A DNA stretch of 64,000 nucleotides from Paenibacillus sp. DCT19 (GTDB lineage: Bacteria; Bacillota; Bacilli; Paenibacillales; Paenibacillaceae), in the NCBI RefSeq assembly GCF_003268635.1, contig NZ_CP029639.1, positions 2,119,501 through 2,183,500 on the forward strand, written 5' to 3'. Below, piece after piece: positions 47,518 to 56,597 of this stretch (its first letter is position 1; each line of letters starts with the position of its first letter). The notes under the pieces are model-generated. The model had not been told where the DNA came from. It saw nothing but the letters and a program-made list of their open reading frames with translations, and searched no databases. A program made the translations under genes and the position numbers.

Positions 47518-48077
47518 AATGGCTGCGTAAGAAACGAGTACTGTTGTTGATGTTTGTTTCCTTCGTTCTAGTGCTGTTCCTGAATACGAACTGGATGGCG
47601 TGGTTCTACCCGATTCAATATAAGGATGAGATACGGGCACAATCCTATAGCTATGAGGTAGACCCGTTTCTAATTGCTTCGATCATTAAGGTAGAGACTA
47701 ATTTCAAAACAAGCTTGGAATCCAAACGCGGTGCGATCGGACTCATGCAACTTATGCCTGATACGGCAAATTGGATTATGGAGCAGGCCAAAATTCCGGG
47801 TACGTCATTAGAAGAACTGAAGCATAAGCCTGAAAGGAACATTCAGCTTGGTACTTGGTATTTGAAGAACTTGTCCGATCAGTTCGATGGCAACGAAGCG
47901 GTTATGATTGCTGCATATAATGCAGGACCTGGTAAAGTAAGTAGCTGGCTCCGAGATGGCGTGTGGGATGGTTCTTTTGATACAGTCAAGGACATTCCTT
48001 TTGGCGAAACCCGGCACTATGTACAACGCGTTATTTATTATTATAATCAATATGTTAAGATCTATAATACGTTCTAG
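47514..48077 (+). CDS. Lytic transglycosylase (SLT family)
   Basis: 187 residues; ATG overlaps the coaE stop (ATGA). One N-terminal membrane anchor (about 9-24, LLLMFVSFVLVLFLN) then an SLT domain: DPFLIASIIKVETNFKTSLESKRGAIGLMQLMPDTANWI holds the catalytic Glu in KVETNF, and MIAAYNAGPGKVSSWL is the typical C-terminal motif. Cuts the glycan chain of peptidoglycan outside the membrane. The pairing with coaE is probably shared transcription only. Confidence 0.9.
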   Translation: MKWLRKKRVLLLMFVSFVLVLFLNTNWMAWFYPIQYKDEIRAQSYSYEVDPFLIASIIKVETNFKTSLESKRGAIGLMQLMPDTANWIMEQAKIPGTSLEELKHKPERNIQLGTWYLKNLSDQFDGNEAVMIAAYNAGPGKVSSWLRDGVWDGSFDTVKDIPFGETRHYVQRVIYYYNQYVKIYNTF

Positions 48078-48243
48078 TTCGGATATATCGTGGGATGCTG
48101 TAGTTAGATGCAGGTGATTTGTGAAAAAACGAATGGCATCATGCACGGTACAAGAGCCGGTTATAATAGTAGAAGCACAGAGCAGACCGGTTGTTCACCG
48201 GTCGCCCCATGCTCCTCTATAATACCGTATTACGATGCAGATA

Positions 48244-48465
48244 TTATTGGTATTGACCTGCCAATTGCTGTTCTGCAATTGTTACCAGACGCTTCGTGAT
48301 GTATCCACCGATCGAACCGTTCTCGTAAGAAGTCATGTTACCTTGGTATCCGTCTTGTGGGATGCTGATTCCGAGTTCTTGAGCAACTTCGTATTTCAGT
48401 TGTTCCAGGGCTGCGGAAGCTTTAGTTACCACCAAGTTGTTGGAGTTACCGTTGCTTTGTGCCAT
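48244..48465 (-). CDS. Alpha/beta-type small acid-soluble spore protein
   Basis: 73 residues, with GAGGAGGTGA eight bases before ATG. Family signature: [26 protein letters not shown], where EVAQELGI holds the GPR protease site, and [27 protein letters not shown]. These proteins coat spore DNA and are degraded at germination. Preceded by a SigG-type promoter, so expressed in the forespore. Confidence 0.95.
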   Translation of the reverse strand: MAQSNGNSNNLVVTKASAALEQLKYEVAQELGISIPQDGYQGNMTSYENGSIGGYITKRLVTIAEQQLAGQYQ

Positions 48466-48495
48466 TGCTGTTCACCTCCTCGCGGTTGGTAAAAG

Positions 48496-48525
48496 TATTA
48501 TGTGTCGTAGATACCATTTTCATTA
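48496..48525 (-). promoter_or_regulatory. SigG-type promoter of the spore protein gene
   Basis: On the minus strand, -10 CATAATA (48496-48502) fits CATWHTA, 18 bases separate it from -35 TAATG (48521-48525), four of five to GHATR. Confidence 0.65.
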
Positions 48526-48581
48526 CAAAATGCTTACAGGGAACTTATGGAAAAAAGTCAAACATGGGAAGTGATCGAAAA

Positions 48582-49049
48582 ATGAAATGTCCTTATTGCG
48601 CTTTTATGGGCACCAAGGTGCTTGATTCCCGTCCGGCCAATGAAGCAAAATCCATTCGTCGCCGTCGTGAATGCGAGCAATGTAGCCGCCGATTTACCAC
48701 TTTTGAGATGGTGGAAGAAACACCGCTGATTGTTATTAAGAAAGATGGAAGCCGAGAAGAGTTCAGTCGGGATAAAATCCTCCGCGGGCTTATTCGCGCA
48801 TGTGAGAAACGTCCAGTCTCGGTGGAGACACTTGAGATGATGGTTTCTGAAGCAGAAAAATCATTGCGTAACACCGCTGATGCGGAAGTGGAGAGTCGCC
48901 AGATTGGTGAGTTATTGATGGAACAACTCTTTCCCGTGGATGAAGTGGCGTATGTTCGCTTTGCTTCGGTGTACCGTCAATTCAAAGACATCAATATGTT
49001 CATGAAAGAATTGAAATCATTGCTGTCCAAAGAAGACCTCGAGGATTAG
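48582..49049 (+). CDS. nrdR: Transcriptional repressor NrdR
   Basis: 155 residues from ATG 48582, with GGAAGTGA upstream. N-terminal zinc ribbon MKCPYC and [12 protein letters not shown], then an ATP-cone (about 49-139, [29 protein letters not shown]). NrdR represses ribonucleotide reductase genes in response to ATP/dATP by binding NrdR boxes; none is obvious here, so its targets are elsewhere. Confidence 0.95.
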   Translation: MKCPYCAFMGTKVLDSRPANEAKSIRRRRECEQCSRRFTTFEMVEETPLIVIKKDGSREEFSRDKILRGLIRACEKRPVSVETLEMMVSEAEKSLRNTADAEVESRQIGELLMEQLFPVDEVAYVRFASVYRQFKDINMFMKELKSLLSKEDLED

Positions 49050-49172
49050 GATTCCTAGGCAAAGGGAGAAGAGCAAGCTGGGGTTACGATACGTGGTCAT
49101 GATTGTGTTCCAGGTAAGAAGATTGTTCTTCTCCAGATCCTTTGGTCAGCTTTGTGGGAGCAGAAAAAGATA

Positions 49173-49201
49173 TTGACAGTAAAACACCGATTGAATATGA
49201 T
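49173..49201 (+). promoter_or_regulatory. Strong SigA promoter of tRNA-Ala
   Basis: TTGACA (49173-49178), exactly 17 bases, TATGAT (49196-49201). It lies 55 bases before the tRNA. Confidence 0.85.
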
Positions 49202-49256
49202 AAAGGGGTCGCCTGCGGATTGTTGTAGTGGTGGACAAGTTATCATTGTATATCTT

Positions 49257-49328
49257 GGGGCCTTAGCTCAGCTGGGAGAGCGCTTCGCTGGCAGCGAAGA
49301 GGTCAGGGGTTCGATCCCCTAGGCTCCA
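49257..49328 (+). tRNA. tRNA-Ala (anticodon GGC)
   Basis: Full cloverleaf: acceptor GGGGCCT/AGGCTCC (one G-U pair), D arm GCTC/GAGC, anticodon stem CTTCG/CGAAG with GGC at 49290-49292, T arm AGGGG/CCCCT with TTCGAT, and discriminator A at 49328. CCA is not encoded. Confidence 0.97.
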
Positions 49329-49335
49329 TACTAAA

Positions 49336-49383
49336 AGAACCCGCTAAACACAAGGATTTCCGAGTGTTTGGCGGGTTTTTTTA
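49336..49383 (+). terminator. Terminator after tRNA-Ala
   Basis: AACCCGCTAAACAC pairs with GTGTTTGGCGGGTT, with one mismatch, followed by seven T. Confidence 0.9.
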
Positions 49384-49761
49384 TGTTAAATTGCAGTTTT
49401 TATATGCAAAAAATTCAGTGCACACGAACAAATTTAAAGGTGATGCTTCTATCACTAAAGGAAGCCTCTATTTTCACACCCGCGTGCAGCTCCCAGCTCT
49501 AGCTGCCGTGCTTGATGGCAAGGTTGGTCAGCTTGGTTAAATATAGTAGAACCCACATAAGGGTTCTGTTATGATGATGGAAGGTTTATAAGTTTATGGC
49601 ATACAAGCAACTAAATATGATAGTAAAGGAGTGAGCTTTTTTTTTAGGTACATCTTACATCTTGCTGGAGAGATACATAGTTAGAGCTAGAGGAACATCC
49701 ATTTTTAAGATCAAAGACTTCTTATACTAATAGCAACGAAGAGAATGGGGAATATAGAGAG
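49384..49761. other. Intergenic region before the CAP protein gene
   Basis: About 380 bases. A small hairpin AGAACCC/GGGTTCT near 49548-49568 and an AGGAGTGAGCTTTTTTTT stretch near 49627 are present. No gene is supported. Confidence 0.4.
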
Positions 49762-51170
49762 ATGAAACGAATTGTATTGCGATGGTCTGCTGTGACGATG
49801 GCGTGGCTTGTGATATTTATGCTAGCGCCTAATCTGACATCAGCAGCAGGACTTGTTTTTCCAGAACGGGATGAGGTCAAGCGAACATGGAATCAACTGC
49901 AGGACATGAATGTTGGATTAAAGACTTATGATACGGAACCTTCCTTTAAAGCACCATATGAGATCGGAAAAGTGAATCAGACAATGCTTGAACAAGCCTT
50001 GTTAGCTACGAATCTTGCTCGTGCCTTGGCGGGATTGCCAAGTGATGTGCAGTTGGATGACGAATTGAATGCGTTGGCACAGCATGGTGCGGTCTTACTG
50101 GCTGCTACCGATAAGCTGTCTCACTATCCTGAGAAACCAGCAGATATGACAGATGATTTCTATAACAAAGGCTATGAATCCACTAAAAGTAGTAACCTGT
50201 CAAGCGGAAGAGATAACTTAAGTAGGAATGTATTAGACGGTTATATGCCAGATACAGGTAGGAATGCAGATCGAGTAGGACATCGCCGTTGGGTGCTCAA
50301 TCCTTCTTTGCAGAAGGTGGGTTTTGGTATCGCTGGTGGATATGGTTCAATGCAGGTGTTCGACAAGTCTCGTGCTGAGGCAGTGAATTATGATTACATC
50401 GCCTGGCCGGCAGCAGATTTCCCGCAGCAGTTATTTGGCGGTTCTCACCCATGGTCGGTCACGTTGAATCCTGATAAGTATGAGAAGCCTTCTTTGCAGA
50501 ATGTAAAGGTACAAGTCACTGATCTACAAAGCCAGAAAAATGGGCGTTAGATAGTACAAATAACGATCTCAACAAGGATCTATACATGAATGTGCAGTTA
50601 AGTGGGTTCGGCGTGTCTAACGCTATTATTTTCCGTCTGGACGGAGTAGAGGACTACACAGGGAAATACCAAGTTAACATTAGTGGCTTGCGAACAGTGG
50701 GTGGACAGGCTACCGAGTTATCTTATACGGTAGACTTCTATGATTTATCCCAGCACTTCTATCCGGGCGAGACGGAGAAATGGAACCTGCAATTTTCTGT
50801 TGAGAAAGGTTGGTCATATGAGACACGTACAGGAACGAAATATTTTGATGAGGAGAATCGTCCTTATATTGAAAAAGGAAGCACGCTCGTTCCACTAAGG
50901 CTTGTAAGTGAGTCACTAGGACTCGACGTCGAGTGGGATCCAGCAGATCGAGTCATTCGGATCTCAGATGATAAGAAGGAAATTGTTTTGAAGACGGGTA
51001 GCCAGCAAGTTCGGGTCAATGGTGTAGAAACGACAGTTTCCGTAGCTCCAAAAGTTGTTCGGGGTGTAACCTTTGTGCCACTGCGATTTGTTTCTGAACA
51101 GTTGGGTCTGTCCGTTGATTTTGAAGAGAGTAGCAAGTTAGTCCGAATTGAGCGGGAGTACGTGCACTAA
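49762..51170 (+). pseudogene. Secreted CAP-domain protein with copper-amine-oxidase-like C-terminus, frameshifted as written
   Basis: Signal peptide (residues 1-27, KRIVLRWSAVTMAWLVIFM up to TSAA), then a CAP/SCP-like domain (ALLATNLARALAGLPSDVQLDDELNALAQHGAVLLA; DRVGHRRWVLNPSLQKVGFGIA). The frame breaks after DLQSQK. One base over it resumes as KWALDSTNNDLNKDLYMNVQLSG and ends with a copper amine oxidase N-terminal-like domain (KGSTLVPLRLVSESLGLDVEWD and GVTFVPLRFVSEQLGLSVDFE, two repeats). Adding one A to the AAAAA at 50536-50540 restores a 469-residue protein. The CAO-like domain is common on secreted Paenibacillus proteins and may bind the cell wall. The break is probably an artefact. Confidence 0.78.
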
Positions 51171-51224
51171 GTCGCTCTTTTAATTGTGGCAGTTTTTTGA
51201 TCAGACTGTACTAATTGTTATGAG

Positions 51225-51267
51225 AAGCGGAGATTCCCGGCACATATGCTGAGAATCTCCGCTTTTC
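51225..51267. terminator. Bidirectional terminator
   Basis: AAGCGGAGATTC and GAATCTCCGCTT form a perfect 12-base stem followed by TT, between convergent genes. Confidence 0.85.
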
Positions 51268-51305
51268 ACTTTGCTAAGAGAGGCTACTAACCGCTTATAA
51301 TAGCG

Positions 51306-51692
51306 TTATTCCGTATGTGCTACTGCTCTGATCTCGACTAATTGTTCGGGGAAAGCTAAGTAGGTAACACCAATAAGGCTACCGGCAGGACGATGGTGAT
51401 TCCCGAGGTATTCTTTAAAAATCTCAATAACTTGCCCTCCATGTTCCTGTGCGTTAGTTAGGTACACTTCAACATAAGCGAGATTGTTTTTCGTAATTCC
51501 GAATTCTGCTAACACGTGATCCAGGTTGTCCAGGGTTTGACGCGTCTGGGTTTCAATACTACCAACTCCAACGAACTCACCTGTTGCATTATGGGAGAAT
51601 TGACCCGAGATGTAGAGGGTACCGTTGACACTGTATCCTTGTGAAATACCGTGATCCCAGAGATTGTGATTATACGTTTGAACTGCATTCAT
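51306..51692 (-). CDS. RidA-family deaminase
   Basis: 128 residues from ATG 51690-51692, with AAAGGAGAG upstream; longer starts have no site. YjgF/YER057c/UK114 fold: LYISGQFSHNATGEFVGVGSIETQTRQTLDNLDHVLAEFG, LAYVEVYLTN and HRPAGSLIGVTYLAFPEQLVEIRAVA. The Arg of HHRPAGS fits the imine-binding Arg of RidA. Hydrolyses reactive enamine/imine intermediates or chlorinated amines. Divergent from an HxlR regulator with a shared operator, so it is likely that regulator's target. Confidence 0.85.
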   Translation of the reverse strand: MNAVQTYNHNLWDHGISQGYSVNGTLYISGQFSHNATGEFVGVGSIETQTRQTLDNLDHVLAEFGITKNNLAYVEVYLTNAQEHGGQVIEIFKEYLGNHHRPAGSLIGVTYLAFPEQLVEIRAVAHTE

Positions 51693-51749
51693 ATGTTTCT
51701 CTCCTTTACTTGAAAGTAAGGCTAAGTATAAACTTGGGACATAGAATAG

Positions 51750-51780
51750 GATAGTACGCACTTTAAAGATAGGTACTATC
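51750..51780. promoter_or_regulatory. Candidate HxlR operator
   Basis: GATAGTAC (51750-51757) and GTACTATC (51773-51780) are perfect inverted arms with a 15-base spacer, in the gap between the divergent RidA and HxlR genes. A further GATAG follows at about 51787. Confidence 0.68.
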
Positions 51781-51797
51781 TGAAAGGATAGTGTGAA

Positions 51798-52139
51798 ATG
51801 ATGGGAATATCCGATTTGAACGGCGGAGATACGAATATTGCAGATACACCCTTTGGTTATACGATGTCCGTAATTGGAGGGAAGTGGAAAATGATTATTC
51901 TCTATCTCTTAGCGGAAAAACAAACGGTTCGCTTCAATGAGATGAAAAGGCAGCTGGGGGGAATCACATTTAAGACGCTAAGCTCACAACTCAAAGAGTT
52001 GGAGGCCGATGGGATGGTTCAGCGGAAGGAGTATCCACAAGTGCCGCCCAAAGTCGAGTATAGCCTCACGGACAAGGCTAAGACGTTGTTGCCCGTGTTG
52101 GAACAGTTGTGCGATTGGGGAGTTAAGAACCGCAGCTAG
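51798..52139 (+). CDS. HxlR-family transcriptional regulator
   Basis: 113 residues. Winged helix of the MarR-like HxlR (DUF24) family: PFGYTMSVIGGKWKMIILYLLAEKQTVRFNEMKRQLGGITFKTLSSQLKELEADGMVQRKEYPQVPPKVEYSLTDKAKTLLPVL is the family core. No Cys near the N-terminus, so it does not look like the redox-sensing YodB/HypR type. It should bind the inverted repeat upstream and control the divergent RidA gene. Confidence 0.87.
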   Translation: MMGISDLNGGDTNIADTPFGYTMSVIGGKWKMIILYLLAEKQTVRFNEMKRQLGGITFKTLSSQLKELEADGMVQRKEYPQVPPKVEYSLTDKAKTLLPVLEQLCDWGVKNRS

Positions 52140-52170
52140 AGTTATGGCGAAAGTCTCAAAAGTTTGGTAA

Positions 52171-52207
52171 GAGCACCGTCACATCATGTGATGGTGTTTT
52201 TTAGTTT
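52171..52207 (+). terminator. Rho-independent terminator after hxlR
   Basis: CACCGTCACA (52174-52183) and TGTGATGGTG (52187-52196) form a stem with a three-base loop, followed by six T. Confidence 0.85.
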
Positions 52208-52409
52208 TTATCATTTTGATAACTTGAAAGCCTTGAGTACTAGTGGTTTAGCCTATGCTAACATTCCAACCCCACGCACCTAAAACTTCATACATGATGC
52301 CATTGAGTAGCTTGTGTCTTTGCCAAGAGAGAATAAAAAATCCGTTTTGAGAAAATATATCCTTAAGTTAGACTTACGCAACTACTCTACTCACTTAAGG
52401 AGCATTGAG

Positions 52410-53927
52410 ATGGTCGACATTTTAGATTACCGGGATATGCCCTTCAGCACGGAGCTAGCAGCGAATGTGGACATCATCAAGAAGATTTATAACAATTCAT
52501 CGGATATTAAAACAAGAACGTTTCCGCTCGCCAGCAGCGTAGATGCTTTTCTAATGTTTATCGACGGAATGGTCAATGAGTCGCTTCTTGACCTGCATGT
52601 TCTGGCACCGTTGCTACAAGCGCGTGCTGGTGATTCCCAGATTGACTTTGCCTACATTTGCTCGATCGTCACTACAAGCCAGCTAACCATCGTTACGAGT
52701 TTTGAAGATCTGCTTAACCACATTTCAAACGGAAGCGTAGCGCTGTTCGTGGATAAGCTGCCATTCGGCATTACCGTCGGCGTACCTGGTTGGCAGCAGC
52801 GTGGCATTGAGGAGCCTGCGGCAGAATCGATTATCCGCGGACCTCGTGAAGGGTTTACCGAAACATTAAGTGTCAACACCTCGATGCTGCGGCGCAAAAT
52901 TAAAGATCCCGCACTGAAGTTAAATCCGATTCAGGTTGGGCGATATACGAAGACCGCTGTCCTGATTGTGCATATTGATGGCATCGCCAATCATTCTCTG
53001 GTAGAAGAGGTCAGAAGACGCATTGAGAAAATTGATATTGATGGCGTGCTGGAAAGCGGATATATCGAGGGTCTGATTGAGGATCATCCGTATTCGCCAT
53101 TTCCGCAGATTCAGGTTACGGAGCGTCCTGATGTCGTTAGTGCCTCATTGCTCGAAGGGAAAATCGGCATTATGGTGGATGGTACACCATTTTGCCTCAT
53201 CGCACCTACAACTTTTTTTGCTATGTTGCAATCGCCGGAGGATTATTATCAGCGCTATATTATCAGCAGTTTCATTCGCTGGCTTAGATTTCTGTTTCTT
53301 ATCATCTCGCTGCTTCTACCCTCGCTATATGTGGCGGTGCTGACATTCCATCAGGAAATGGTACCTACCTCACTGCTGCTCAGCATAGCGAAGTCACGGG
53401 AAGATATTCCTTTCCCAGCCCTTGTGGAAGCACTGCTGATGGAGGTTTCCTTCGAGGCATTGCGAGAAGCCGGTGTACGCTTGCCGAAGCAGGTAGGTTC
53501 CGCCGTCAGTATCGTTGGTGCGCTTGTCATTGGACAAGCGGCAACCTCCGCAGGGCTTGTCTCATCACCAATGGTTATGGTCGTTGCTATAACGGGCATC
53601 GCTTCTTTTCTACTGCCACAATACAGCGCTGGTATTGCCATTCGTCTATTGCGGTTTCCCATTATGTTTTTATCGGGGATGTTTGGTCTGCTTGGGCTGA
53701 TGCTTGGCGTAATTGCCATCATTATTCATCTATGTTCCATTCGTTCACTGGGTGTTCCCTACTTGCAACCACTTGCGCCAATGAAATGGAGTGAGATGTT
53801 AGACAGCTTCATGCGGGGGCCGATTTGGAGCAATACGAAACGACCAAGCCTGACTGGGAAGAAAAAAACGATTCGGCAATCCTCTTTCGATCGTCCCGAT
53901 CAAGGAGAAGAAGGAGCTTCCTCATGA
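52410..53927 (+). CDS. gerAA: GerA-type spore germination protein, A subunit
   Basis: 505 residues from ATG 52410, which has AAGGAG seven bases upstream; the frame is open back to GTG 52314 but without a ribosome site, so the shorter start is preferred. N-terminal soluble domain with FSTELAANVDIIKKIYNNSSDIKTR, KLPFGITVGVPGWQQRGIEEPAAESIIRGPREGFTE, then four to six membrane helices from about residue 280 (RFLFLIISLLLPSLYVAVLTFH, PFPALVEALLMEVSFEALREAGVRLP, VGALVIGQAATSAGLVS). This is the A subunit of a nutrient germinant receptor. Order here is A-C-B. The symbol is the general family name. Confidence 0.92.
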   Translation: MVDILDYRDMPFSTELAANVDIIKKIYNNSSDIKTRTFPLASSVDAFLMFIDGMVNESLLDLHVLAPLLQARAGDSQIDFAYICSIVTTSQLTIVTSFEDLLNHISNGSVALFVDKLPFGITVGVPGWQQRGIEEPAAESIIRGPREGFTETLSVNTSMLRRKIKDPALKLNPIQVGRYTKTAVLIVHIDGIANHSLVEEVRRRIEKIDIDGVLESGYIEGLIEDHPYSPFPQIQVTERPDVVSASLLEGKIGIMVDGTPFCLIAPTTFFAMLQSPEDYYQRYIISSFIRWLRFLFLIISLLLPSLYVAVLTFHQEMVPTSLLLSIAKSREDIPFPALVEALLMEVSFEALREAGVRLPKQVGSAVSIVGALVIGQAATSAGLVSSPMVMVVAITGIASFLLPQYSAGIAIRLLRFPIMFLSGMFGLLGLMLGVIAIIIHLCSIRSLGVPYLQPLAPMKWSEMLDSFMRGPIWSNTKRPSLTGKKKTIRQSSFDRPDQGEEGASS

Positions 53928-55099
53928 ACCGGCGGGTGCGTATTGCCTTACTTTTGCTAGTCGTCCTGTTACTGTGTCCTTTGCTGAGCGGCTGTTGGGA
54001 TCGTAAGGAAGTCAATGACTTGGCGCTTGTAACAGGTGTAGCCATTGATCAGCGGGATGACAAGACGATTGAAGTCAGTATACAAATCTTCATCCCTCAA
54101 GATTCAGCGCAGGGTCAGTCACCCGGGGAAGCGTCAGGCGGGACAGGTACAACTTTTGTACAATCTGCCTCCGGTGTAAATATTGCGGATGCATTGTCCC
54201 AGTTACAGATGAAATTTTCACGCAAAATTTATTGGGGGCATGCTGAAGTATACATATTTGGCGCAGACAAGGTAGAACACGGCATAAAGGAGGATATGGA
54301 TTTCCTTATGCGGGATTCAGAGCCGCGTGAGCGAGCTTATGTCTTTGTTAGCAAAGGTAAAGCCAAAAAAGTACTAGAGATGCACTCCATTCTGGAGCGA
54401 AATACATCTGAAGTTTTGCGTGAGATGGCTGTTAACAAAACGAGCATCACCTCGTCGATGGCACATTTGATGGAGATGTTAGAAGAAGAGAGCAAGACGG
54501 CGTTGCTCCCCTGGGTTGAATTGCTTCAAGCACCTAATCAGGACGATCCTTCAAAAGACGTCGGTTATATCAATGGAACAGCGATCCTGCATGACGGTAA
54601 GCTGATCGGTGTATCCGATACTCGAGTAACCAGAGGTATTCTTTGGGCTATTAACGAAATGGATAATGCGATTATTACCATACGTCCAGAACATTCGGAC
54701 GGTACGCTGTCGGTACAGCTGCTGCGAAATCGCTCAAGAATTAAGCCTGTTTTTAAAAACGGCGAATGGTTCATTACAATCCATGTTAATTGCAAGAATC
54801 AATTAATTCAGAATACAACGGACATTAACACCGATCAGAGTAGCAAGAGTCTGCACAGGATTGAAAAGCAGCTTGAAGAAAATATCGAGGAGCGTATTTA
54901 TCTGGCAATTGATGAAGCCAAAAACAAATACAAAACGGACATTTTCAATTTTGCTGGCGCTTTTCACCGTAAATATCCTCGCATATGGAAAAAGCATGAG
55001 AAGGATTGGGCGGCTATTTTCCCGCAAATCAAGTTCACGGTTATAGTAAAAGCGGATATTTTACGTCCCGGTATGTTTAGCACCCAACAATCCAAATAG
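53924..55099 (+). CDS. gerAC: GerA-type spore germination protein, C subunit (lipoprotein)
   Basis: 391 residues from ATG 53924, overlapping the gerAA stop (ATGA). Lipoprotein signal RRVRIALLLLVVLLLCPLLSGC, Cys near residue 24, then the family start WDRKEVNDLALVTGVAIDQRDD. The rest is the three-domain Ger(x)C fold, with LSQLQMKFSRKIYWGHAEVYIFG, MRDSEPRERAYVFVSKGKAKKVLEMHS and a C-terminal FAGAFHRKYPRIWKKHEKDWAAIFP. Part of the germinant receptor in the spore inner membrane, facing the cortex side. Confidence 0.93.
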   Translation: MNRRVRIALLLLVVLLLCPLLSGCWDRKEVNDLALVTGVAIDQRDDKTIEVSIQIFIPQDSAQGQSPGEASGGTGTTFVQSASGVNIADALSQLQMKFSRKIYWGHAEVYIFGADKVEHGIKEDMDFLMRDSEPRERAYVFVSKGKAKKVLEMHSILERNTSEVLREMAVNKTSITSSMAHLMEMLEEESKTALLPWVELLQAPNQDDPSKDVGYINGTAILHDGKLIGVSDTRVTRGILWAINEMDNAIITIRPEHSDGTLSVQLLRNRSRIKPVFKNGEWFITIHVNCKNQLIQNTTDINTDQSSKSLHRIEKQLEENIEERIYLAIDEAKNKYKTDIFNFAGAFHRKYPRIWKKHEKDWAAIFPQIKFTVIVKADILRPGMFSTQQSK

Positions 55100-55114
55100 A
55101 GAGGAGTAGGCCCC

Positions 55115-56246
55115 ATGAGCAAGGAGAAGATCAGCGGCAATCAAATTTTTTGGATGATCTCTACAATGCAGATTGGTATGACTATTCTACTCACTATCAA
55201 TCCTACCGTTGCTATTGCCAAGCAGGACGCCTGGATATCCATATTGCTCTCCAGCATGTTCTCCGTGGGGCTGGCCTATATCTTGACTCGCATCAGTATG
55301 ATGTATCCGAACGAATCCCTCATTACCTATGCACCTAAGATTATGGGCAAGATTCTAGGGCATCTTATCATTTTGCTATACGTTTTGTACTGGTTTACAG
55401 TGCTAGCGATCATTTTGAGACAATATGGCGATTTTATGATTGGTACGATTCTTCCATTGACCCCAGTCATTATCCCCATTGTTGGTATGATTGTTGTGGC
55501 GGTTTACGTATCATTCGCTGGGATTGAGGTGCTGGCCAGATGCAGTGAGGTATTGGGACCGCTCATTCTGCTCGGCATTATGGTGCCCTTGTTGCTCAAC
55601 ATGTCACAGGTTCAGGTTCATAATCTGATGCCAGTAATGGCTGACAACAATCTATTAGTGCTGGTCAAAGGTGCTCTGCCAACTGCGTCCTTTCTAGGGA
55701 CAACATATTGCTCATGATGATATTACCTTTTCTCTCTCATCCACGCGATGGTGTGAAAGGGGCTGTACTCGGATCAGTGGTAGCAGGTCTCTTTACGCTA
55801 TTGTCTGCAATGCAATGTGTCGCAATTTTTGGCTACTCAACTGCATCCAGACAAACATATCCGTTTCTCAATCTAGTGCGCTTTGTTTCCTTCGGCTTCT
55901 TGCAAAATCTTGATTCAATCGTTGTCGCGATCTGGATTATGGGGATTTTCATCAAGGTATCGCTTTATTTGTTTGCAGCCTCTTACGGGACTTCTCAATG
56001 GTTGGCATCAAGCGTTGGCGCATTTTTATATTTATCGCTGCCCCAATTGCGATTGTGCTCTCGATGATACCGCGTGACTTCGTGGATAGCTCCATTCTTT
56101 TTCCTAAGCTAGTGGCTGTACCGTTTAATCTACCTGTGAACTTTATTCTGCTGCCACTCTTGTTATGGATTGTGGGATCTATCCGGAACCGAAAGAAGAA
56201 GAGCGGGGAGCAACAGCGGAATTCAACGGAACAAGAGGTTTCATAA
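55115..56246 (+). pseudogene. gerAB: GerA-type spore germination protein, B subunit, two frameshifts as written
   Basis: ATG preceded by AGAGGAG. Ten-helix amino-acid permease-like protein: ISGNQIFWMISTMQIGMTILL opens the family core. The first break is after ALPTASFLG; one base over, DNILLMMILPFLSHPRDGVKGAV continues. The second is after SYGTSQWL; it resumes as GIKRWRIFIFIAAPIAIVLSMIP and runs to the end. One G added to GGG at 55697-55699 and one to GG at 56004-56005 give a single 377-residue GerAB, the usual length. With both losses in G-runs and all helices kept, an artefact is the best explanation; if real, this receptor would be dead. Confidence 0.85.
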
Positions 56247-56597
56247 ATGGTTTCGAGTTAAGATAGAGAGTTCAGTTGATTAATATGGTACATCTCTAAT
56301 ACACTTCATCATATAAAATTGAATTTTAATTGGGCTATTATTCTATTTAATGATGAGGGGAAATCGACAAGCATGAGAGGATTTGTGGTTGGACTGCAGA
56401 AGGTATGCATTTGCCTGTTTTGTAAGCGCTATAATTTCTCGTAGACAAGGTACATAAGTCGTGATATATTGTTTCCGTAAGAAACAATATTATGTTTAAT
56501 GAATACAAATTGAAGTTGACTTAGAATCATGGATTGGTGATTCACAAGCACTCCAGCTACAACATTTCGATGACTTGAACTCAGTGAAAGGGACGGG
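56247..56597. other. Intergenic region before the hydrolase gene
   Basis: About 350 AT-rich bases. Besides the inverted repeat at 56466-56490, nothing gene-like is supported. Confidence 0.4.
56466..56490. promoter_or_regulatory. Candidate MarR-type operator
   Basis: ATATTGTTTC (56466-56475) and GAAACAATAT (56481-56490) are perfect inverted arms with a five-base centre, about 110 bases before the hydrolase-marR pair. Confidence 0.55.
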
